Origin: Sporosarcina sp. BP05
Lineage (GTDB): Bacteria; Bacillota; Bacilli; Bacillales_A; Planococcaceae
Direction of reading: 5' to 3'
Length of the DNA: 64,000 nt
Assembly: GCF_014282005.1 (NCBI RefSeq)
Contig: NZ_JACFTD010000005.1
Span: 62,001-126,000, forward strand
The position numbers and the translations under genes are program-made. Every line of letters begins with the position of its first letter. Within the stretch, counting starts at the first letter, position 1. The notes beneath the pieces were generated by a model. The model saw nothing but the letters and a program-made list of their open reading frames with translations. It had not been told where the DNA came from and did no database searches. This document shows positions 44,822-54,038 of this stretch, one piece after another.

Positions 44822-45499
44822 ATGACGATTTTCACAATTGATGAAGTTACAAAAACATTTACGAATGGTGAAGTGGATGAACAAGTATTAAAAGGGATTA
44901 ACATTTCACTCCGAGAAGGTGAAATAACAGCGTTAGTAGGCGCTTCAGGTTCTGGTAAAAGTACGATTCTTACGATAGCAGCAGGACTTCAACGTGCAAC
45001 GGACGGAAAAGTGCTATTTGAAGGAAAAAACATGACCGACATGAATCAGGATCAGATCAGAAAAATCAGAGCAAGTGAGTTCGGTTTTGTCTTTCAATCC
45101 TCGCATCTTGTCCCTTTTCTGACAGTAGAAGAACAATTATTGCTGATGCTTGACGTTTCTGAAACCAAGTTAAAAAAACGAGAACAACAAGTGGAAGTTG
45201 AAAAGATTCTCAAATTGGTGGATATGGATCATCGGAAAGATGCCTACCCTGCTTCTTTATCAGGAGGAGAAAAGCAACGTGTGGCAATTGCTCGCGCAAT
45301 CATCCACAAACCGAAAATGTTGTTCGCAGATGAGCCGACAGCAAGCCTTGACTCAAAGAGATCAAAAGACGTCATGACATTGATTCGTGAATTGACAAAA
45401 ACGTTGAATATTACAACGTTAATGGTAACTCACGATGAAGACATGCTTACCTATGCAGATCATATCATTACAATGAAAGATGGATTGGTTTTAACTTGA
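44822..45499 (+). CDS. ABC transporter ATP-binding protein (HrtA/MacB-like)
   Basis: A 225-residue ATPase of the LolD/MacB/HrtA group. Walker A GASGSGKSTILTIAAGL, Q-loop FVFQSSHLVPF, signature LSGGEKQRVAIARAI, Walker B MLFADEPTASLD. AAGGAGAGGTTTAAT, inside the permease gene end, is its ribosome binding site. With the permease it forms a two-gene exporter or mechanotransmission system. Substrate unknown; heme, antimicrobial peptide and cell-wall stress roles all occur in relatives. No two-component system is adjacent. Confidence 0.92.
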   Translation: MTIFTIDEVTKTFTNGEVDEQVLKGINISLREGEITALVGASGSGKSTILTIAAGLQRATDGKVLFEGKNMTDMNQDQIRKIRASEFGFVFQSSHLVPFLTVEEQLLLMLDVSETKLKKREQQVEVEKILKLVDMDHRKDAYPASLSGGEKQRVAIARAIIHKPKMLFADEPTASLDSKRSKDVMTLIRELTKTLNITTLMVTHDEDMLTYADHIITMKDGLVLT

Positions 45500-45618
45500 G
45501 TATAGCCCATTGTAGCATTGGTAAAGTAATAGATATTGAATCACTTTTAGTATCTTCTACGATGTGTATTTTCATGAACAAATAGTTTGTATTGCTTTAG
45601 CTGAATAACTTTAACCCG

Positions 45619-45652
45619 AAACAGCCATTCCTTAAAATGGCTGTTTTTTTAT
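45619..45652. terminator. Bidirectional terminator between ABC exporter and nos
   Basis: AAACAGCCATT-N6-AATGGCTGTTT with T7 on the plus strand, in the space between two converging genes. Confidence 0.85.
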
Positions 45653-45688
45653 TTTCATCTCCTATTTTCACTAAAGAACAATTCACTA

Positions 45689-46792
45689 TTAGCTTTCACC
45701 CGGATTTTTCTGATGAAAATAATTAGGGTTAACGACGTCGTTGCTATAAGGTTTATGAAAGACATGAGTCGTTGCAGGTGAAAGCGGCGGAATAAGCCAT
45801 GTCCAATTTCCTGTAATACCTCTTCCTACTGCACACTCGTTTTTTTCAAAACTTTTAAATTGTTTGGCTGCAGTATGATGGTCGACTAACGTAACTCCCG
45901 CATTTTGATATGAATTCAACACCGCAATATTTAGTTCTACTAGCGCTTTATCCTTCCATAGTGAACGGTTTGACCTTGTATCCAGCCCCATAAGTTCTGC
46001 AACTTTCGGAAGTAGATTATAACGCTCTTCATCCGCCAAATTTCTCGCACCGATTTCAGTTCCCATATACCATCCATTAAACGGAGCCGTCGGATAGTGA
46101 ATCCCACCAATCTCCAAGCGCATATCCGAAATAATTGGAACCGCATACCATTTTACATCCAGTTCGTCAAAACACTTTAGTTGCGGATGGGTAATCTTCA
46201 CTTCTTTCACTAGCTTTTTTGGTATTTCAAAGATTCGAGGCGAATCTCCTTCTAATTGAATGACAAGTGGAAGAACATCATACGGAGTCCTCTCCCCTTT
46301 CCAGCCTAACTTTTCGCACATCCTCGTTAATTCAACTGATGTGGAATCTCCAATAATTTGTTCCGTCTCTTCATATCCTGCATAACGTATAAGCTGATGA
46401 TTCCATATTCGTATCGGATCAATTCCACCTCGTCGTGGCGGGAAAATCGTAATCGATGAACGAATTTTACCGTCATTTGTCGCATATTCAATATGATTCA
46501 ATAATGCGTCGCATACATCTTCAGCGGTTACTATTGCCCTCCGGTCAAAAACATGAAGCCTGTCCCAAAATAAACGTCCTATACAACGATTATTATTACG
46601 CCAAGCCATTCGGGCCCCATGTTCAAGTTCTAGCGAAGTATGGCTATACGTTCCAGTTTCATTTACTGCTATTCGTACTTCCTCTATTCGCTTCATTTGT
46701 TGCTCTGTTGTCATCCCAAGTTCTGCATAACATCTATGTATGAATTGCTCCGCTTCTAAAAGTAATATATCTTTTTCAGTCTGATTACACAA
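45689..46792 (-). CDS. nos: Nitric oxide synthase oxygenase
   Basis: 367 residues, the size of bacterial NOS oxygenase, which makes NO and citrulline from arginine. The heme thiolate is C70 in [10 protein letters not shown]. The family stretches [17 protein letters not shown] and [13 protein letters not shown] are also present, as is [12 protein letters not shown]. There is no fused reductase domain, so electrons must come from a separate flavodoxin/reductase, as in Bacillus. The start is TTG at 46792 with GGAG 10 nt upstream. Monocistronic. Known roles in relatives are protection against oxidative stress and antibiotics. Confidence 0.97.
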   Translation of the reverse strand: MCNQTEKDILLLEAEQFIHRCYAELGMTTEQQMKRIEEVRIAVNETGTYSHTSLELEHGARMAWRNNNRCIGRLFWDRLHVFDRRAIVTAEDVCDALLNHIEYATNDGKIRSSITIFPPRRGGIDPIRIWNHQLIRYAGYEETEQIIGDSTSVELTRMCEKLGWKGERTPYDVLPLVIQLEGDSPRIFEIPKKLVKEVKITHPQLKCFDELDVKWYAVPIISDMRLEIGGIHYPTAPFNGWYMGTEIGARNLADEERYNLLPKVAELMGLDTRSNRSLWKDKALVELNIAVLNSYQNAGVTLVDHHTAAKQFKSFEKNECAVGRGITGNWTWLIPPLSPATTHVFHKPYSNDVVNPNYFHQKNPGES

Positions 46793-46922
46793 AGCCCATC
46801 ATCTCCAATATTGCTAGTATATCATTCAAAATGGGCTTGTTTCTACTTCAATTTAGCCAACTTTTGAACTTAGAGTTCTAATTGATAGAACAGATAAAAC
46901 AATGGATTATCCCCTGCATTAA

Positions 46923-47020
46923 CTATAAATCCTCTTTTTCAAACAGTACTAGATGGATACCCAAATAAGCCTTTGTTTGCCCAAATATAAACATATCCCT
47001 CATATAGAATCCTAGTTCTC
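46923..47020 (-). pseudogene. Possible C-terminal remnant of an acetyltransferase gene
   Basis: The minus-strand frame reads YGELGFYMRDMFIFGQTKAY, then LGIHLVLFEKEDL and a stop. The LGF followed by a strand and a short tail is like the end of many GNAT enzymes. It begins right at the A20/T20 run and has no start or ribosome binding site. Weak evidence. Confidence 0.25.
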
Positions 47021-47023
47021 CGT

Positions 47024-47070
47024 AAAAAAAAAAAAAAAAAAAACACAAACCAATAGGATAATTGGTTTGC
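47024..47070 (-). terminator. Terminator with 20-nt homopolymer run
   Basis: On the minus strand, CAAACCAAT-N6-ATTGGTTTG is followed by TG and then 20 consecutive T (47024-47043). It terminates the small Lys/Gln-rich protein gene, whose stop lies 9 bp away. Confidence 0.9.
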
Positions 47071-47079
47071 GCCTTTTCA

Positions 47080-47283
47080 TTATGAACCCATTTTTCTACG
47101 AGCACTGCTAACTTGTTTTGCTTGTTGGCTTTGCATTTTTTTAGCAGATTGTGCTGGATTGCCTTTTGCGTTGTTATCAGAAGTTTGGTTTTTCTTTGCT
47201 TCTAACTGTTTTTGTATCACTTCTTTTAAGCTTATCTTTTTCTTTGCCGTTTCTTGTTCATTTTTTTCATTGTTTTCAGTCAT
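47080..47283 (-). CDS. Small hydrophilic Lys/Gln-rich protein
   Basis: A 67-residue protein of low complexity: an acidic start (MTENNEKNEQE), a Lys-rich helix (KKKISLKEVIQKQLEAKKNQ), an Asn/Gln/Ala stretch, and a basic end SSARRKMGS. No membrane segment and no cysteine. AAGGAGGATTTTAA gives a strong ribosome binding site, and a terminator follows, so this is a genuine expressed gene. I do not recognise the family. The basic, disordered character would suit nucleic-acid or spore-core association, but this is only a guess. Confidence 0.75.
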   Translation of the reverse strand: MTENNEKNEQETAKKKISLKEVIQKQLEAKKNQTSDNNAKGNPAQSAKKMQSQQAKQVSSARRKMGS

Positions 47284-47840
47284 TTAAAATCCTCCTTACT
47301 AACGAATAATGATTAATTTTGCTTCTCTTTAGTATAACCGAAATTCGGCGACTACTGGGGGATTTCTGAAATTAATTTTTAAAAAACCTATCCTCTTTCT
47401 AGTTTATCAGTCAATCCATATGCCGAATTTCCCTGCTATCAGGGTAGGATCTTCCACTAGACCATAAAGCTTTCAATTAGAATGATTAAAACACATAAAT
47501 CATCCCTACTGAACTGCCCACTGTAATACGGACACTTATAAGAAGAACCATTATATAAATTGAACGAAAGGGCCTCACTTACAATGCTCGACGCTTGGGG
47601 ATGCCTCTCCGAACTGGAAAATACGTTCAACAAATATAGTTAACCTTACTAGGAGATGACCCCGGTATTCTACCGGCGTCATCTTCTTTAAATACCACTG
47701 ATAACGATGCGTTTTGTAAGTGGATATCAGAAGGATTTAGTGCCAGATTTGAAGCTAATGATAAGGTTTAATATATCTCATTTATATGAGTTGTCGTAAT
47801 GAGCTTATCTTGTGTCATACATTCGGAAGTAAGCGTAAAA
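47284..47840. other. Gene-poor region, probably decayed sequence
   Basis: No convincing gene on either strand. A fragment near 47690-47770 reads FCKWISEGFSARFEANDKV then stop, without a start. GAACTGCCCACTGTAATACG (47512-47531) looks a little like an IS3-family terminal sequence, but no transposase or mate was found. A hairpin sits at 47653-47684. Confidence 0.5.
47653..47684 (+). terminator. Orphan terminator-like hairpin
   Basis: AGATGACCCCGGT-N5-ACCGGCGTCATCT, one mismatch, followed by TCTTTA on the plus strand. No intact gene precedes it, consistent with a lost gene. Confidence 0.6.
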
Positions 47841-47843
47841 TAG

Positions 47844-48014
47844 CGACCACCTATTTTATGTTTACTTAGGCTTGGCTTTACTATCGTCGCTAAAGGCGTT
47901 GAAAAAGAAGCGCAGCATGAGATCCATCTTCAAATGAATGTCGATTGTATTCAAGGATATCGTTATTGCAGACCTTTGGATGAAGAAGCAGTTTTGGAGT
48001 TCTTACGTCACTAA
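47844..48014 (+). pseudogene. C-terminal remnant of an EAL-domain (c-di-GMP phosphodiesterase) gene
   Basis: The frame reads LGFTIVAKGVEKEAQHEIHL, then VDCIQGYRYCRPLDEEAVLEFL and a stop. This is the recognisable end of an EAL domain, where active enzymes have ...VVAEGVET.EQ and C..IQGYYFSRP. The AEGVE glutamate is already Lys. An in-frame stop at 47841-47843 precedes it and no start or ribosome binding site is present. The rest of the gene is gone. Confidence 0.75.
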
Positions 48015-48115
48015 ACCCAAGGTGAAATTACTCAAAATCAGCTTATAATCGCAAAATACTTATTCAGTACTCAGATTTTTAAATTAGAACAAATGAAGAG
48101 TTAGTTAAAAAAATC

Positions 48116-48144
48116 TTGTTAATGGTAACTTTTTGCTTTATTAT
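48116..48144 (+). promoter_or_regulatory. glnA promoter
   Basis: TTGTTA (48116-48121), a 17-nt spacer and TATTAT (48139-48144), about 50 bp before glnA. The palindrome GTTAATGGTAAC overlaps the -35 region. It is not a clear match to the GlnR/TnrA consensus TGTNAN7TNACA. Confidence 0.65.
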
Positions 48145-48195
48145 AGAAAAATGTTATGGAGTAATCCGTAATTAACGATACTTAAGGAGAGTGGC

Positions 48196-49533
48196 ATGAT
48201 GAGGAATTATACAAAAGAAGACATACGCAAATTTGTAACAGAAGAAAATGTGAATTTCGTTCGACTTCAGTTCACCGATATTTTAGGAATGATCAAGAAC
48301 GTGGAAATTCCCATCAGCCAGCTCGAAAAAGCACTAGACAATAAAATGATGTTTGACGGATCTTCAATCGAAGGATTTGTACGTATTGAGGAATCCGATA
48401 TGTACCTCATACCCGATCTAAACACATGGATGGTATTCCCATGGCCATCAGGAAAAGGAAGAGTTGCTAGGCTTATCTGTGACATTTCACTTGCCAATGG
48501 TTCGCCGTTTACAGGTGATCCTCGAGGCAATTTAAAACGTGTATTGACAGAAATGAAGGAACTTGGATTTACAGACTTCAATCTTGGACCAGAACCAGAA
48601 TTCTTCTTATTCAAGCTCGATGACAACATGCAACCTACAATGGAATTAAACGACAACGGCGGCTATTTCGACCTCGCCCCAATGGACCTTGGAGAAAACT
48701 GTCGACGTGATATCGTCTTGGAACTAGAGGAAATGGGATTCGAAGTTGAAGCATCCCACCATGAGTGCGCACCAGGACAACACGAAATCGACTTTAAATA
48801 TGCGGATGTACTCACCGCCTGTGACAACATCCAAACATTCAAACTTGTGGTTAAAACAATCGCACGTAAACACGGCCTGCATGCAACCTTCATGCCAAAA
48901 CCTCTTTTCGGTGTCAGCGGGTCAGGTATGCATTGCAATGTTTCCCTATTCAAAGATGGCGAAAATGCTTTCGTTGATGAAAATGGTAAATTACAATTAA
49001 GCACAACAGCTTATCAGTTCATGGCTGGCGTTCTTGAACATGTACCTGGTTTTACAGCAGTGACAAATCCTACAGTTAACTCCTATAAACGACTTGTTCC
49101 TGGCTACGAAGCGCCATGCTACATTGCCTGGTCTGCCCAAAACCGCAGCCCACTTATCCGAATCCCAGCATCTCGGGGCATAAGTACTCGAATCGAAGTT
49201 CGTTCAGTTGACTCGGCCGCAAATCCCTATCTCGCAATGGCTGTAATATTAAAAGCAGGTTTAGACGGCATTAAACGTGAACTCGAACCACCAATGCCAG
49301 TTGACCGTAATATTTACGAAATGAATCCTTCAGATCTTAAGGAATTAGGTATCGGTACTTTACCTACGGACCTTGACCACGCCCTCATTTCACTTGATAA
49401 AGATGAAATTATCCAAGAAGCTCTCGGCAAGCACATTTTCACGAACTTTATGGCAGAGAAAAAATTGGAATGGGAGAATTACCGAATTAACGTTCACCCT
49501 TGGGAAGTTGAACAGTATATGAAGAGGTACTGA
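48196..49533 (+). CDS. glnA: Glutamine synthetase, type I
   Basis: A 445-residue GSI-alpha type enzyme that makes glutamine from glutamate and ammonia. Motifs: [10 protein letters not shown], the metal-site [15 protein letters not shown], the ATP site [14 protein letters not shown] and the glutamate loop [20 protein letters not shown]. The adenylylation-site region of GSI-beta is absent, as expected for Bacillus. AAGGAGAGTGGC precedes the ATG. Unlike B. subtilis it is not preceded by glnR, so it may be a second copy or rearranged. It has its own promoter and terminator. Confidence 0.96.
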   Translation: MMRNYTKEDIRKFVTEENVNFVRLQFTDILGMIKNVEIPISQLEKALDNKMMFDGSSIEGFVRIEESDMYLIPDLNTWMVFPWPSGKGRVARLICDISLANGSPFTGDPRGNLKRVLTEMKELGFTDFNLGPEPEFFLFKLDDNMQPTMELNDNGGYFDLAPMDLGENCRRDIVLELEEMGFEVEASHHECAPGQHEIDFKYADVLTACDNIQTFKLVVKTIARKHGLHATFMPKPLFGVSGSGMHCNVSLFKDGENAFVDENGKLQLSTTAYQFMAGVLEHVPGFTAVTNPTVNSYKRLVPGYEAPCYIAWSAQNRSPLIRIPASRGISTRIEVRSVDSAANPYLAMAVILKAGLDGIKRELEPPMPVDRNIYEMNPSDLKELGIGTLPTDLDHALISLDKDEIIQEALGKHIFTNFMAEKKLEWENYRINVHPWEVEQYMKRY

Positions 49534-49658
49534 TATAATCGAGTAAAAGGGAATAATTAACTCCCAATCTCCGACTCCGCCTTACGTACACTACGGTATA
49601 CGTCGGTTCAATTCAAATGGATGACACAAGGTTTCGTAACGTAATAATAGACTTTTGG

Positions 49659-49694
49659 TCCCTTGGAACCCCCATAAGGCGGTTCCAAGGGTTC
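49659..49694 (+). terminator. Terminator after glnA
   Basis: CCCTTGGAACC-N10-GGTTCCAAGGG followed by TTCTATTTA, 125 bp after the glnA stop. The T-run is modest. Confidence 0.65.
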
Positions 49695-49789
49695 TATTTA
49701 GTTATTGGACTCTTGAATATTTTTCAGTAGCTTTTATTTTTCCCTCTGCTACTCCCAGATGTTAAGGAGCGATTTTCTCCGTGAATAGT

Positions 49790-50374
49790 TCACCCCATAA
49801 AAATCGAAACTGCACTATATACTAATAGTAAAGCCATCACTACATTAAACTGATTTCTATATTTCGATAAAAATGTTTGAAATATTGAACCAAACAGACT
49901 CCAACTGCTAGTACCCATAAAACCAACAACAGCCAAAAATAATGAAAAAAATAGTAAGCTAACATTGGATGTATGGTACGGCAGGATGAACGTTCCCATT
50001 ACCGTTATTCCATATAGAACACCTTTTGGATTTACAAATTGCAAAAGCATGCCCGCCAAAAAACTATTATACTTGCCTGTATCATCGTCGTTCTCACTAT
50101 TTTTACTGGTTACTATTTTTACAGCTAGATACAACATATAGCCCGCTCCCAGGATCATCATGGGAAGTTCAATTTTCGGAATGAAGTTATGAAGCAATAG
50201 ATTAAAATAACTAGCTAATAACATAATAACAAAGAAGCCTGCACCAACTCCGAAACAAAACCGCAGTGTCTTCTTAAACCCATACTTATTCGCAAATAAC
50301 ATAGCCATAATATTATTAGGGCCTGGCGTAAAACTTGTGATAAAAACATATAACAAAAACGATACTACTGACAT
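49790..50374 (-). CDS. LysE/RhtB family amino-acid exporter
   Basis: 194 residues, about six membrane helices. The N-terminal TPGPNNIMAMLFANKYG is the LysE/RhtB signature, and QFVNPKGVLYGITVMGTF follows in the middle. Relatives export cysteine and O-acetylserine, homoserine or lysine. The ATG follows GGGAGAGGTCTAAT. It is divergent from an XRE-cupin regulator gene with a shared 114-bp control region, so that regulator probably represses it. Substrate not readable. Confidence 0.9.
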   Translation of the reverse strand: MSVVSFLLYVFITSFTPGPNNIMAMLFANKYGFKKTLRFCFGVGAGFFVIMLLASYFNLLLHNFIPKIELPMMILGAGYMLYLAVKIVTSKNSENDDDTGKYNSFLAGMLLQFVNPKGVLYGITVMGTFILPYHTSNVSLLFFSLFLAVVGFMGTSSWSLFGSIFQTFLSKYRNQFNVVMALLLVYSAVSIFMG

Positions 50375-50440
50375 ATTAGACCTCTCCCTTAGTGAGTGTG
50401 TTATAATGTCTAAAACAGACGGTATAACGTTTTCTTTTTA

Positions 50441-50469
50441 CTGTACAGTTCAGACGTTATATTGTACAG
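50441..50469. promoter_or_regulatory. Twin palindromic operator between lysE-like and XRE-cupin genes
   Basis: CTGTACAG (50441-50448) and TTGTACAG (50462-50469) are 21 bp apart, two helix turns, so two dimers would sit on the same face. The second copy is 19 bp before the regulator start. TTATAAT-like -10 sequence lies at about 50400-50407. Confidence 0.6.
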
Positions 50470-50488
50470 AAAAAATTGGGGTGTCTGT

Positions 50489-51043
50489 ATGCAAGAAATT
50501 CATCTTATCATTGCAAAAAATCTAAAAGCTTTACGGGAAACTAAGAAATTAAGTTTGGAAAAGGTAGCAGAATTGACAGGCGTCAGCAAAACGATGGTCG
50601 GCCAAATTGAACGAGGTGAATCGGCCCCAACCATTACAACAATCTGGAAAATAGCTAATGGCTTAAAGATTTCCTTTACTGCCCTTATCAATAATCCGCA
50701 GCCAGACACAAATATCGTGTTGAGAAGTGACATTCAACCATTATCTGAAGACAACGGAAAATATCGGGTCTATCCCCATTTTCCCTTCGAAGATGACAAA
50801 CGCTTTGAAGTGTATTCAGTTGAGATAGAAAAAGGAGGGTTTCTAAGTGCTGATTCGCACATTGAGGGCACTGAAGAGCTATTAACTATTTTTGATGGGG
50901 AACTGACTGTACGTGTAAATAATGATGAACACACGGTGAAAAGTGGTGATTCCATCCGATTCAAAGCTGACAGACCTCATACCTATCATAATTCGGGGGA
51001 AACATTAACTCGCTTAAGTATGGTTTTATATTACCCTACTTAA
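50489..51043 (+). CDS. XRE-family regulator with C-terminal cupin domain
   Basis: 184 residues. The N-terminal helix-turn-helix reads LSLEKVAELTGVSKTMVGQIERGESAPT (about residues 20-47, shown in two parts by its helices). A cupin domain follows (FLSADSHIEGTEELLTIFDG, then SGDSIRFKADRPHTYHN). Such proteins bind a small ligand in the cupin and control amino-acid or polyamine transport or catabolism. The ATG at 50489 follows TGGGGTG. It is divergent from the LysE-type exporter, and both flank the twin palindrome it probably binds. Confidence 0.88.
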   Translation: MQEIHLIIAKNLKALRETKKLSLEKVAELTGVSKTMVGQIERGESAPTITTIWKIANGLKISFTALINNPQPDTNIVLRSDIQPLSEDNGKYRVYPHFPFEDDKRFEVYSVEIEKGGFLSADSHIEGTEELLTIFDGELTVRVNNDEHTVKSGDSIRFKADRPHTYHNSGETLTRLSMVLYYPT

Positions 51044-51360
51044 AAAAAATCCGTTCTTAGGTAGTAAAGGATTCAACAAACCGTCTTTATTATTTCCAAG
51101 AGAAGGGGAAGTTCATATGGCAAGATTTTTTTCAAATACCTCTCCTTCACCCACTACCCTACTTGTAATTATTCAAAAATACGTTTTCATTCGAAATATA
51201 GTCATCTAAAAACAAGCCATCGAGATTGTCTCGATGGCTTAGAATTAACTTAAAATCACTTTCTCTCCAGCTTTCTCCTTCGAATCTATAGAGTCTAAAA
51301 GAGGTTTCAGAGGAATATGATACAATCAAGAAAATTAGACAAACAAAAGAGGTGAACGAT
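51044..51360. other. Intergenic region without a supported gene
   Basis: No convincing coding sequence. The one clear structure is a 12-bp hairpin, AAGCCATCGAGA-TTG-TCTCGATGGCTT (51214-51240). Its better T-run (GTTTTT) is on the minus side, so it is not obviously the terminator of the regulator gene. Confidence 0.6.
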
Positions 51361-51633
51361 ATGTGCCGAAACATTAAAACACTATTTAACTTTGCCCCTC
51401 CAGCTACCGACGATGAAATTTATGCAGCTTCGCTTCAATATGTTCGAAAGGTCTCCGGTTTCACCAAACCATCGAAAGCAAACGAGGATGCTATTAATCG
51501 GGCTATTGAGGACGTGGCTATCTCTACGCAAAACCTACTAAACACACTAGTAACGAATGCCGAGCCTCGTGATAGAGAAATTGAAGCAGAACGTGCTCGT
51601 GCTAGAACTGTAAAGAGATTTGAAATTGAATAG
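51361..51633 (+). CDS. DUF2277 family protein
   Basis: A 90-residue protein starting MCRNIKTLFNFAPPATDDEI, a very typical DUF2277 start, with a helical middle (AASLQYVRKVSGFTKPSKAN) and the end EARARARTVKRFE-type basic tail. The family is widespread in bacteria and often described as uncharacterised. The ATG at 51361 has AGAGGTG 7 nt upstream. It stands between a cupin regulator and the TolB-like gene. The function is not known. Confidence 0.85.
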   Translation: MCRNIKTLFNFAPPATDDEIYAASLQYVRKVSGFTKPSKANEDAINRAIEDVAISTQNLLNTLVTNAEPRDREIEAERARARTVKRFEIE

Positions 51634-51744
51634 ATTTCATGAAAGGTTAAGATTTATGGCCGGAATAGCTCATTAATAACTGTGAAAATTAGAAATGATT
51701 AAGTTTACGTTTCCAGGACAACATACAAGACATGAGGTGAAGTT

Positions 51745-53004
51745 ATGAAAAAGATCGTACAACTCCTGATGGTCTTATGTTTAATGGCTCCGTCCCTTAT
51801 CCATGCGCAAACGAACACATCCGATGTGAAAATTGCTTTTATTCGCGACGGCTATTTATGGCTCAAGGTCGATGACAAAGAAGAGAAACTGACGAAAGAA
51901 AAAGCGACGTACAATTATTCTCCTCAATGGTCTTTCGATGGAAAAATGATTCTTTATCAAAAAGAAGTGGCTGGCAATATAATCGATACGAAAGGCACTT
52001 CAAATGAATTATGGATTTATGACGTCGCAACAAAAAAGCATCGCAGAATCTTTCGTGACGGCTCTAATCCGAAATGGTCTCCAACAGAGAACATTGTTGC
52101 CTTTAGTGCTGTAGGTGTATTGAATATAGCTGATTTGGAACACTTCTATAATATTGCTTTAGGTGTAGACGATTATGCGTGGCAGCCAGATGGGAAAGGT
52201 TTTATCGCGTCATCAAGTGCTATTCCCCGCCCAGATGGCTGGACCCATCCAATTCTTTACACCATTTCGATTGAGGGTTATCAAAACAGAAATTCATTAA
52301 CAAAAAGTGCCAAAAAATTTTTTATAATACCAAAAGAGCTAGGAAAAGATGACGTGAAAATCCTCTCGATCGGCGCGGGTTCGTTTACGTATTCACCAAA
52401 CAAACAGTGGATAGCATTTGTCGTATCCCCTACTGCTTCATGGTCGATGGACAGCGATATGCTTTGCGTGATTTCTGTAGACGGCAAAAACTTTGAAGTG
52501 ATTGATGAGCTCAACCAGGAATCCAAGCCGAAATGGGCTTACACCAAAAACTTGCTCGGTTATATTGCCGGGGGCGGAAGGATTGTCTTTGGTTTTAAAA
52601 ATAAGGATCTAAAAGTAACCGAACTCCCTGCCGATCAAACAGTAACGCTTACACCAAAAAACTATGCTGAAATGGGTTTTTCATGGGTAGATAATGCTTC
52701 ATTAATCGTTTCCAGAGTACCGGAAACCGAATGGTCCGATGAGGCTAACAAGCGCCCTAAACCGGTATTGTATCTATTATCACTAACCGATCCAAAACAA
52801 ATACAAATAACGAAGCCTCCAAAAGGCCAAGGGGATTTTACACCCATTTTTTTACCCTCCATAAATAAAATCACTTGGACAAGACAAAGTGATTTAGTAA
52901 CTTTAAAAGGTGATTTATGGGTGGCTGATCCAAATGGTGACCATGCAAAAGTGTGGGTCCATGATATAGGGCTAGAGTCGTATGACTTTTTTCCATCACG
53001 GTGA
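51745..53004 (+). CDS. Exported TolB-like beta-propeller protein
   Basis: 419 residues with a signal peptide (KKIVQLLMVLCLMAPSLIHAQ; cleavage after HA-Q likely). Several WD40-like/TolB blades follow: YSPQWSFDGKMILYQKE, NPKWSPTENIVAFSA, DYAWQPDGKGFIAS and TYSPNKQWIAFVVS. No lipobox. It should be a secreted or wall-associated scaffold. Bacillales have several such proteins of unknown partner. ATGAGGTGAAGTT precedes the start. Monocistronic, ending at a shared terminator. Confidence 0.8.
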   Translation: MKKIVQLLMVLCLMAPSLIHAQTNTSDVKIAFIRDGYLWLKVDDKEEKLTKEKATYNYSPQWSFDGKMILYQKEVAGNIIDTKGTSNELWIYDVATKKHRRIFRDGSNPKWSPTENIVAFSAVGVLNIADLEHFYNIALGVDDYAWQPDGKGFIASSSAIPRPDGWTHPILYTISIEGYQNRNSLTKSAKKFFIIPKELGKDDVKILSIGAGSFTYSPNKQWIAFVVSPTASWSMDSDMLCVISVDGKNFEVIDELNQESKPKWAYTKNLLGYIAGGGRIVFGFKNKDLKVTELPADQTVTLTPKNYAEMGFSWVDNASLIVSRVPETEWSDEANKRPKPVLYLLSLTDPKQIQITKPPKGQGDFTPIFLPSINKITWTRQSDLVTLKGDLWVADPNGDHAKVWVHDIGLESYDFFPSR

Positions 53005-53031
53005 TTGAGCGTAGTATGTGAAAGAAAATAT

Positions 53032-53066
53032 AAATAAGCCATCTCTTTAGTGGAGTGGCTTATTTG
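53032..53066. terminator. Bidirectional terminator between TolB-like gene and hslO
   Basis: AAATAAGCCATCTC-N6-GAGTGGCTTATTT with A-rich and T-rich flanks, between convergent genes. Confidence 0.75.
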
Positions 53067-53132
53067 TGTATGCAACAACTTATCTGGAAAAGTGAAATGT
53101 AGTAGCTCTAGTAATTTGTTTCAAGAAGCTCT

Positions 53133-54011
53133 TTAAACCGCAGCTTCCAATAATAATAGTAAATCCTCTTTAGAGAAATGGTAGTTTTCATTACAAAGAT
53201 GGCAGTGTGCTTCAGCTTGCCCGTCCGTCTGAATCATATCTTGTATCTCGTCACTTCCTAAACTGAAGATGGCATTGGAAATTCTCTCCACGGAGCATTG
53301 ACACTGGAAATGAACAGGAATTTCCTCTAAAAATTTCACATTTCCAGTACCCAGTAGGTGTTCTAGTATCTGTTCTGGCGTCATACCTTGCTCAACCATA
53401 GAAGATATAGGAGTCATTCCTTTCAAACGTACTTCTATCGCATTGACTGTCTCCTCATCTGTACCAGGCATAAGTTGAATTATGAATCCACCTGCTGCTT
53501 GGATTGTATGATCAGGATTTACTAAAACACCCACTCCTACTGAGGAAGCTACTTGCTCTGAAAGAACAATATAGGACGTAAAGTCTTCATCTAGCTCACC
53601 CGATACAAGGGGGACATGCCCAACAAAGGGCTGCTGTAATCCGATATCTTTTGATACAGTTAGCATTCCATCCGTTCCAACTGCTCTTTTCACATCTAAT
53701 TTACCTTGTTCATTTAACTCAAAATGAGTTTGAGGATTTGTGACGTAGCCCCTGACTTCCCCTTTGGTATTTGCATCTACCAGAATGGTTCCAAGTGGAC
53801 CACCACCATTTATTTTGACCGTTATTTTCTCCTCTCCTTTGAGCATTGCACCGAGTATCACGCTGGCTGTCATAGAACGCCCAAGTGCAGCAGAAGCAGT
53901 TGGCCATGTCTTATGGCGACGTTGAGCTTCGCCAACGCTTTGTGTAGTTCTCACCGCATAAGCACGTACTTGGTTATTGTAAGCAGTTGCCTTTACTAAA
54001 TAATCCTTCAC
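53133..54011 (-). CDS. hslO: Redox-regulated chaperone Hsp33
   Basis: A 292-residue cytoplasmic holdase. The zinc-binding redox switch has all four cysteines: C237 and C239 (CQC) and C270 and C273 (CHLC). Under oxidation the zinc is lost and the chaperone becomes active. The start is GTG at 54009-54011, behind AAAGGAAGG. It begins 27 nt after the end of an LLM flavin-enzyme gene, so it is probably the last gene of the rrf2-LLM-UPF0291-LLM operon. Confidence 0.96.
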   Translation of the reverse strand: MKDYLVKATAYNNQVRAYAVRTTQSVGEAQRRHKTWPTASAALGRSMTASVILGAMLKGEEKITVKINGGGPLGTILVDANTKGEVRGYVTNPQTHFELNEQGKLDVKRAVGTDGMLTVSKDIGLQQPFVGHVPLVSGELDEDFTSYIVLSEQVASSVGVGVLVNPDHTIQAAGGFIIQLMPGTDEETVNAIEVRLKGMTPISSMVEQGMTPEQILEHLLGTGNVKFLEEIPVHFQCQCSVERISNAIFSLGSDEIQDMIQTDGQAEAHCHLCNENYHFSKEDLLLLLEAAV

Positions 54012-54038
54012 TTCATACCTTCCTTTCTTCTATCACAG

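Noticed and set aside
47500..47600. Possible insertion-sequence end (GAACTGCCCACTGTAATACG and following)
   Set aside because: No transposase fragment, matching inverted repeat or target-site duplication could be found nearby.
47844..48014. Intact small EAL-like gene
   Set aside because: No start codon or ribosome binding site, an in-frame stop precedes it, and it covers only the domain end.
48100..48145. GlnR/TnrA operator before glnA
   Set aside because: The palindrome GTTAATGGTAAC does not have the 17-bp TGTNA-N7-TNACA form.
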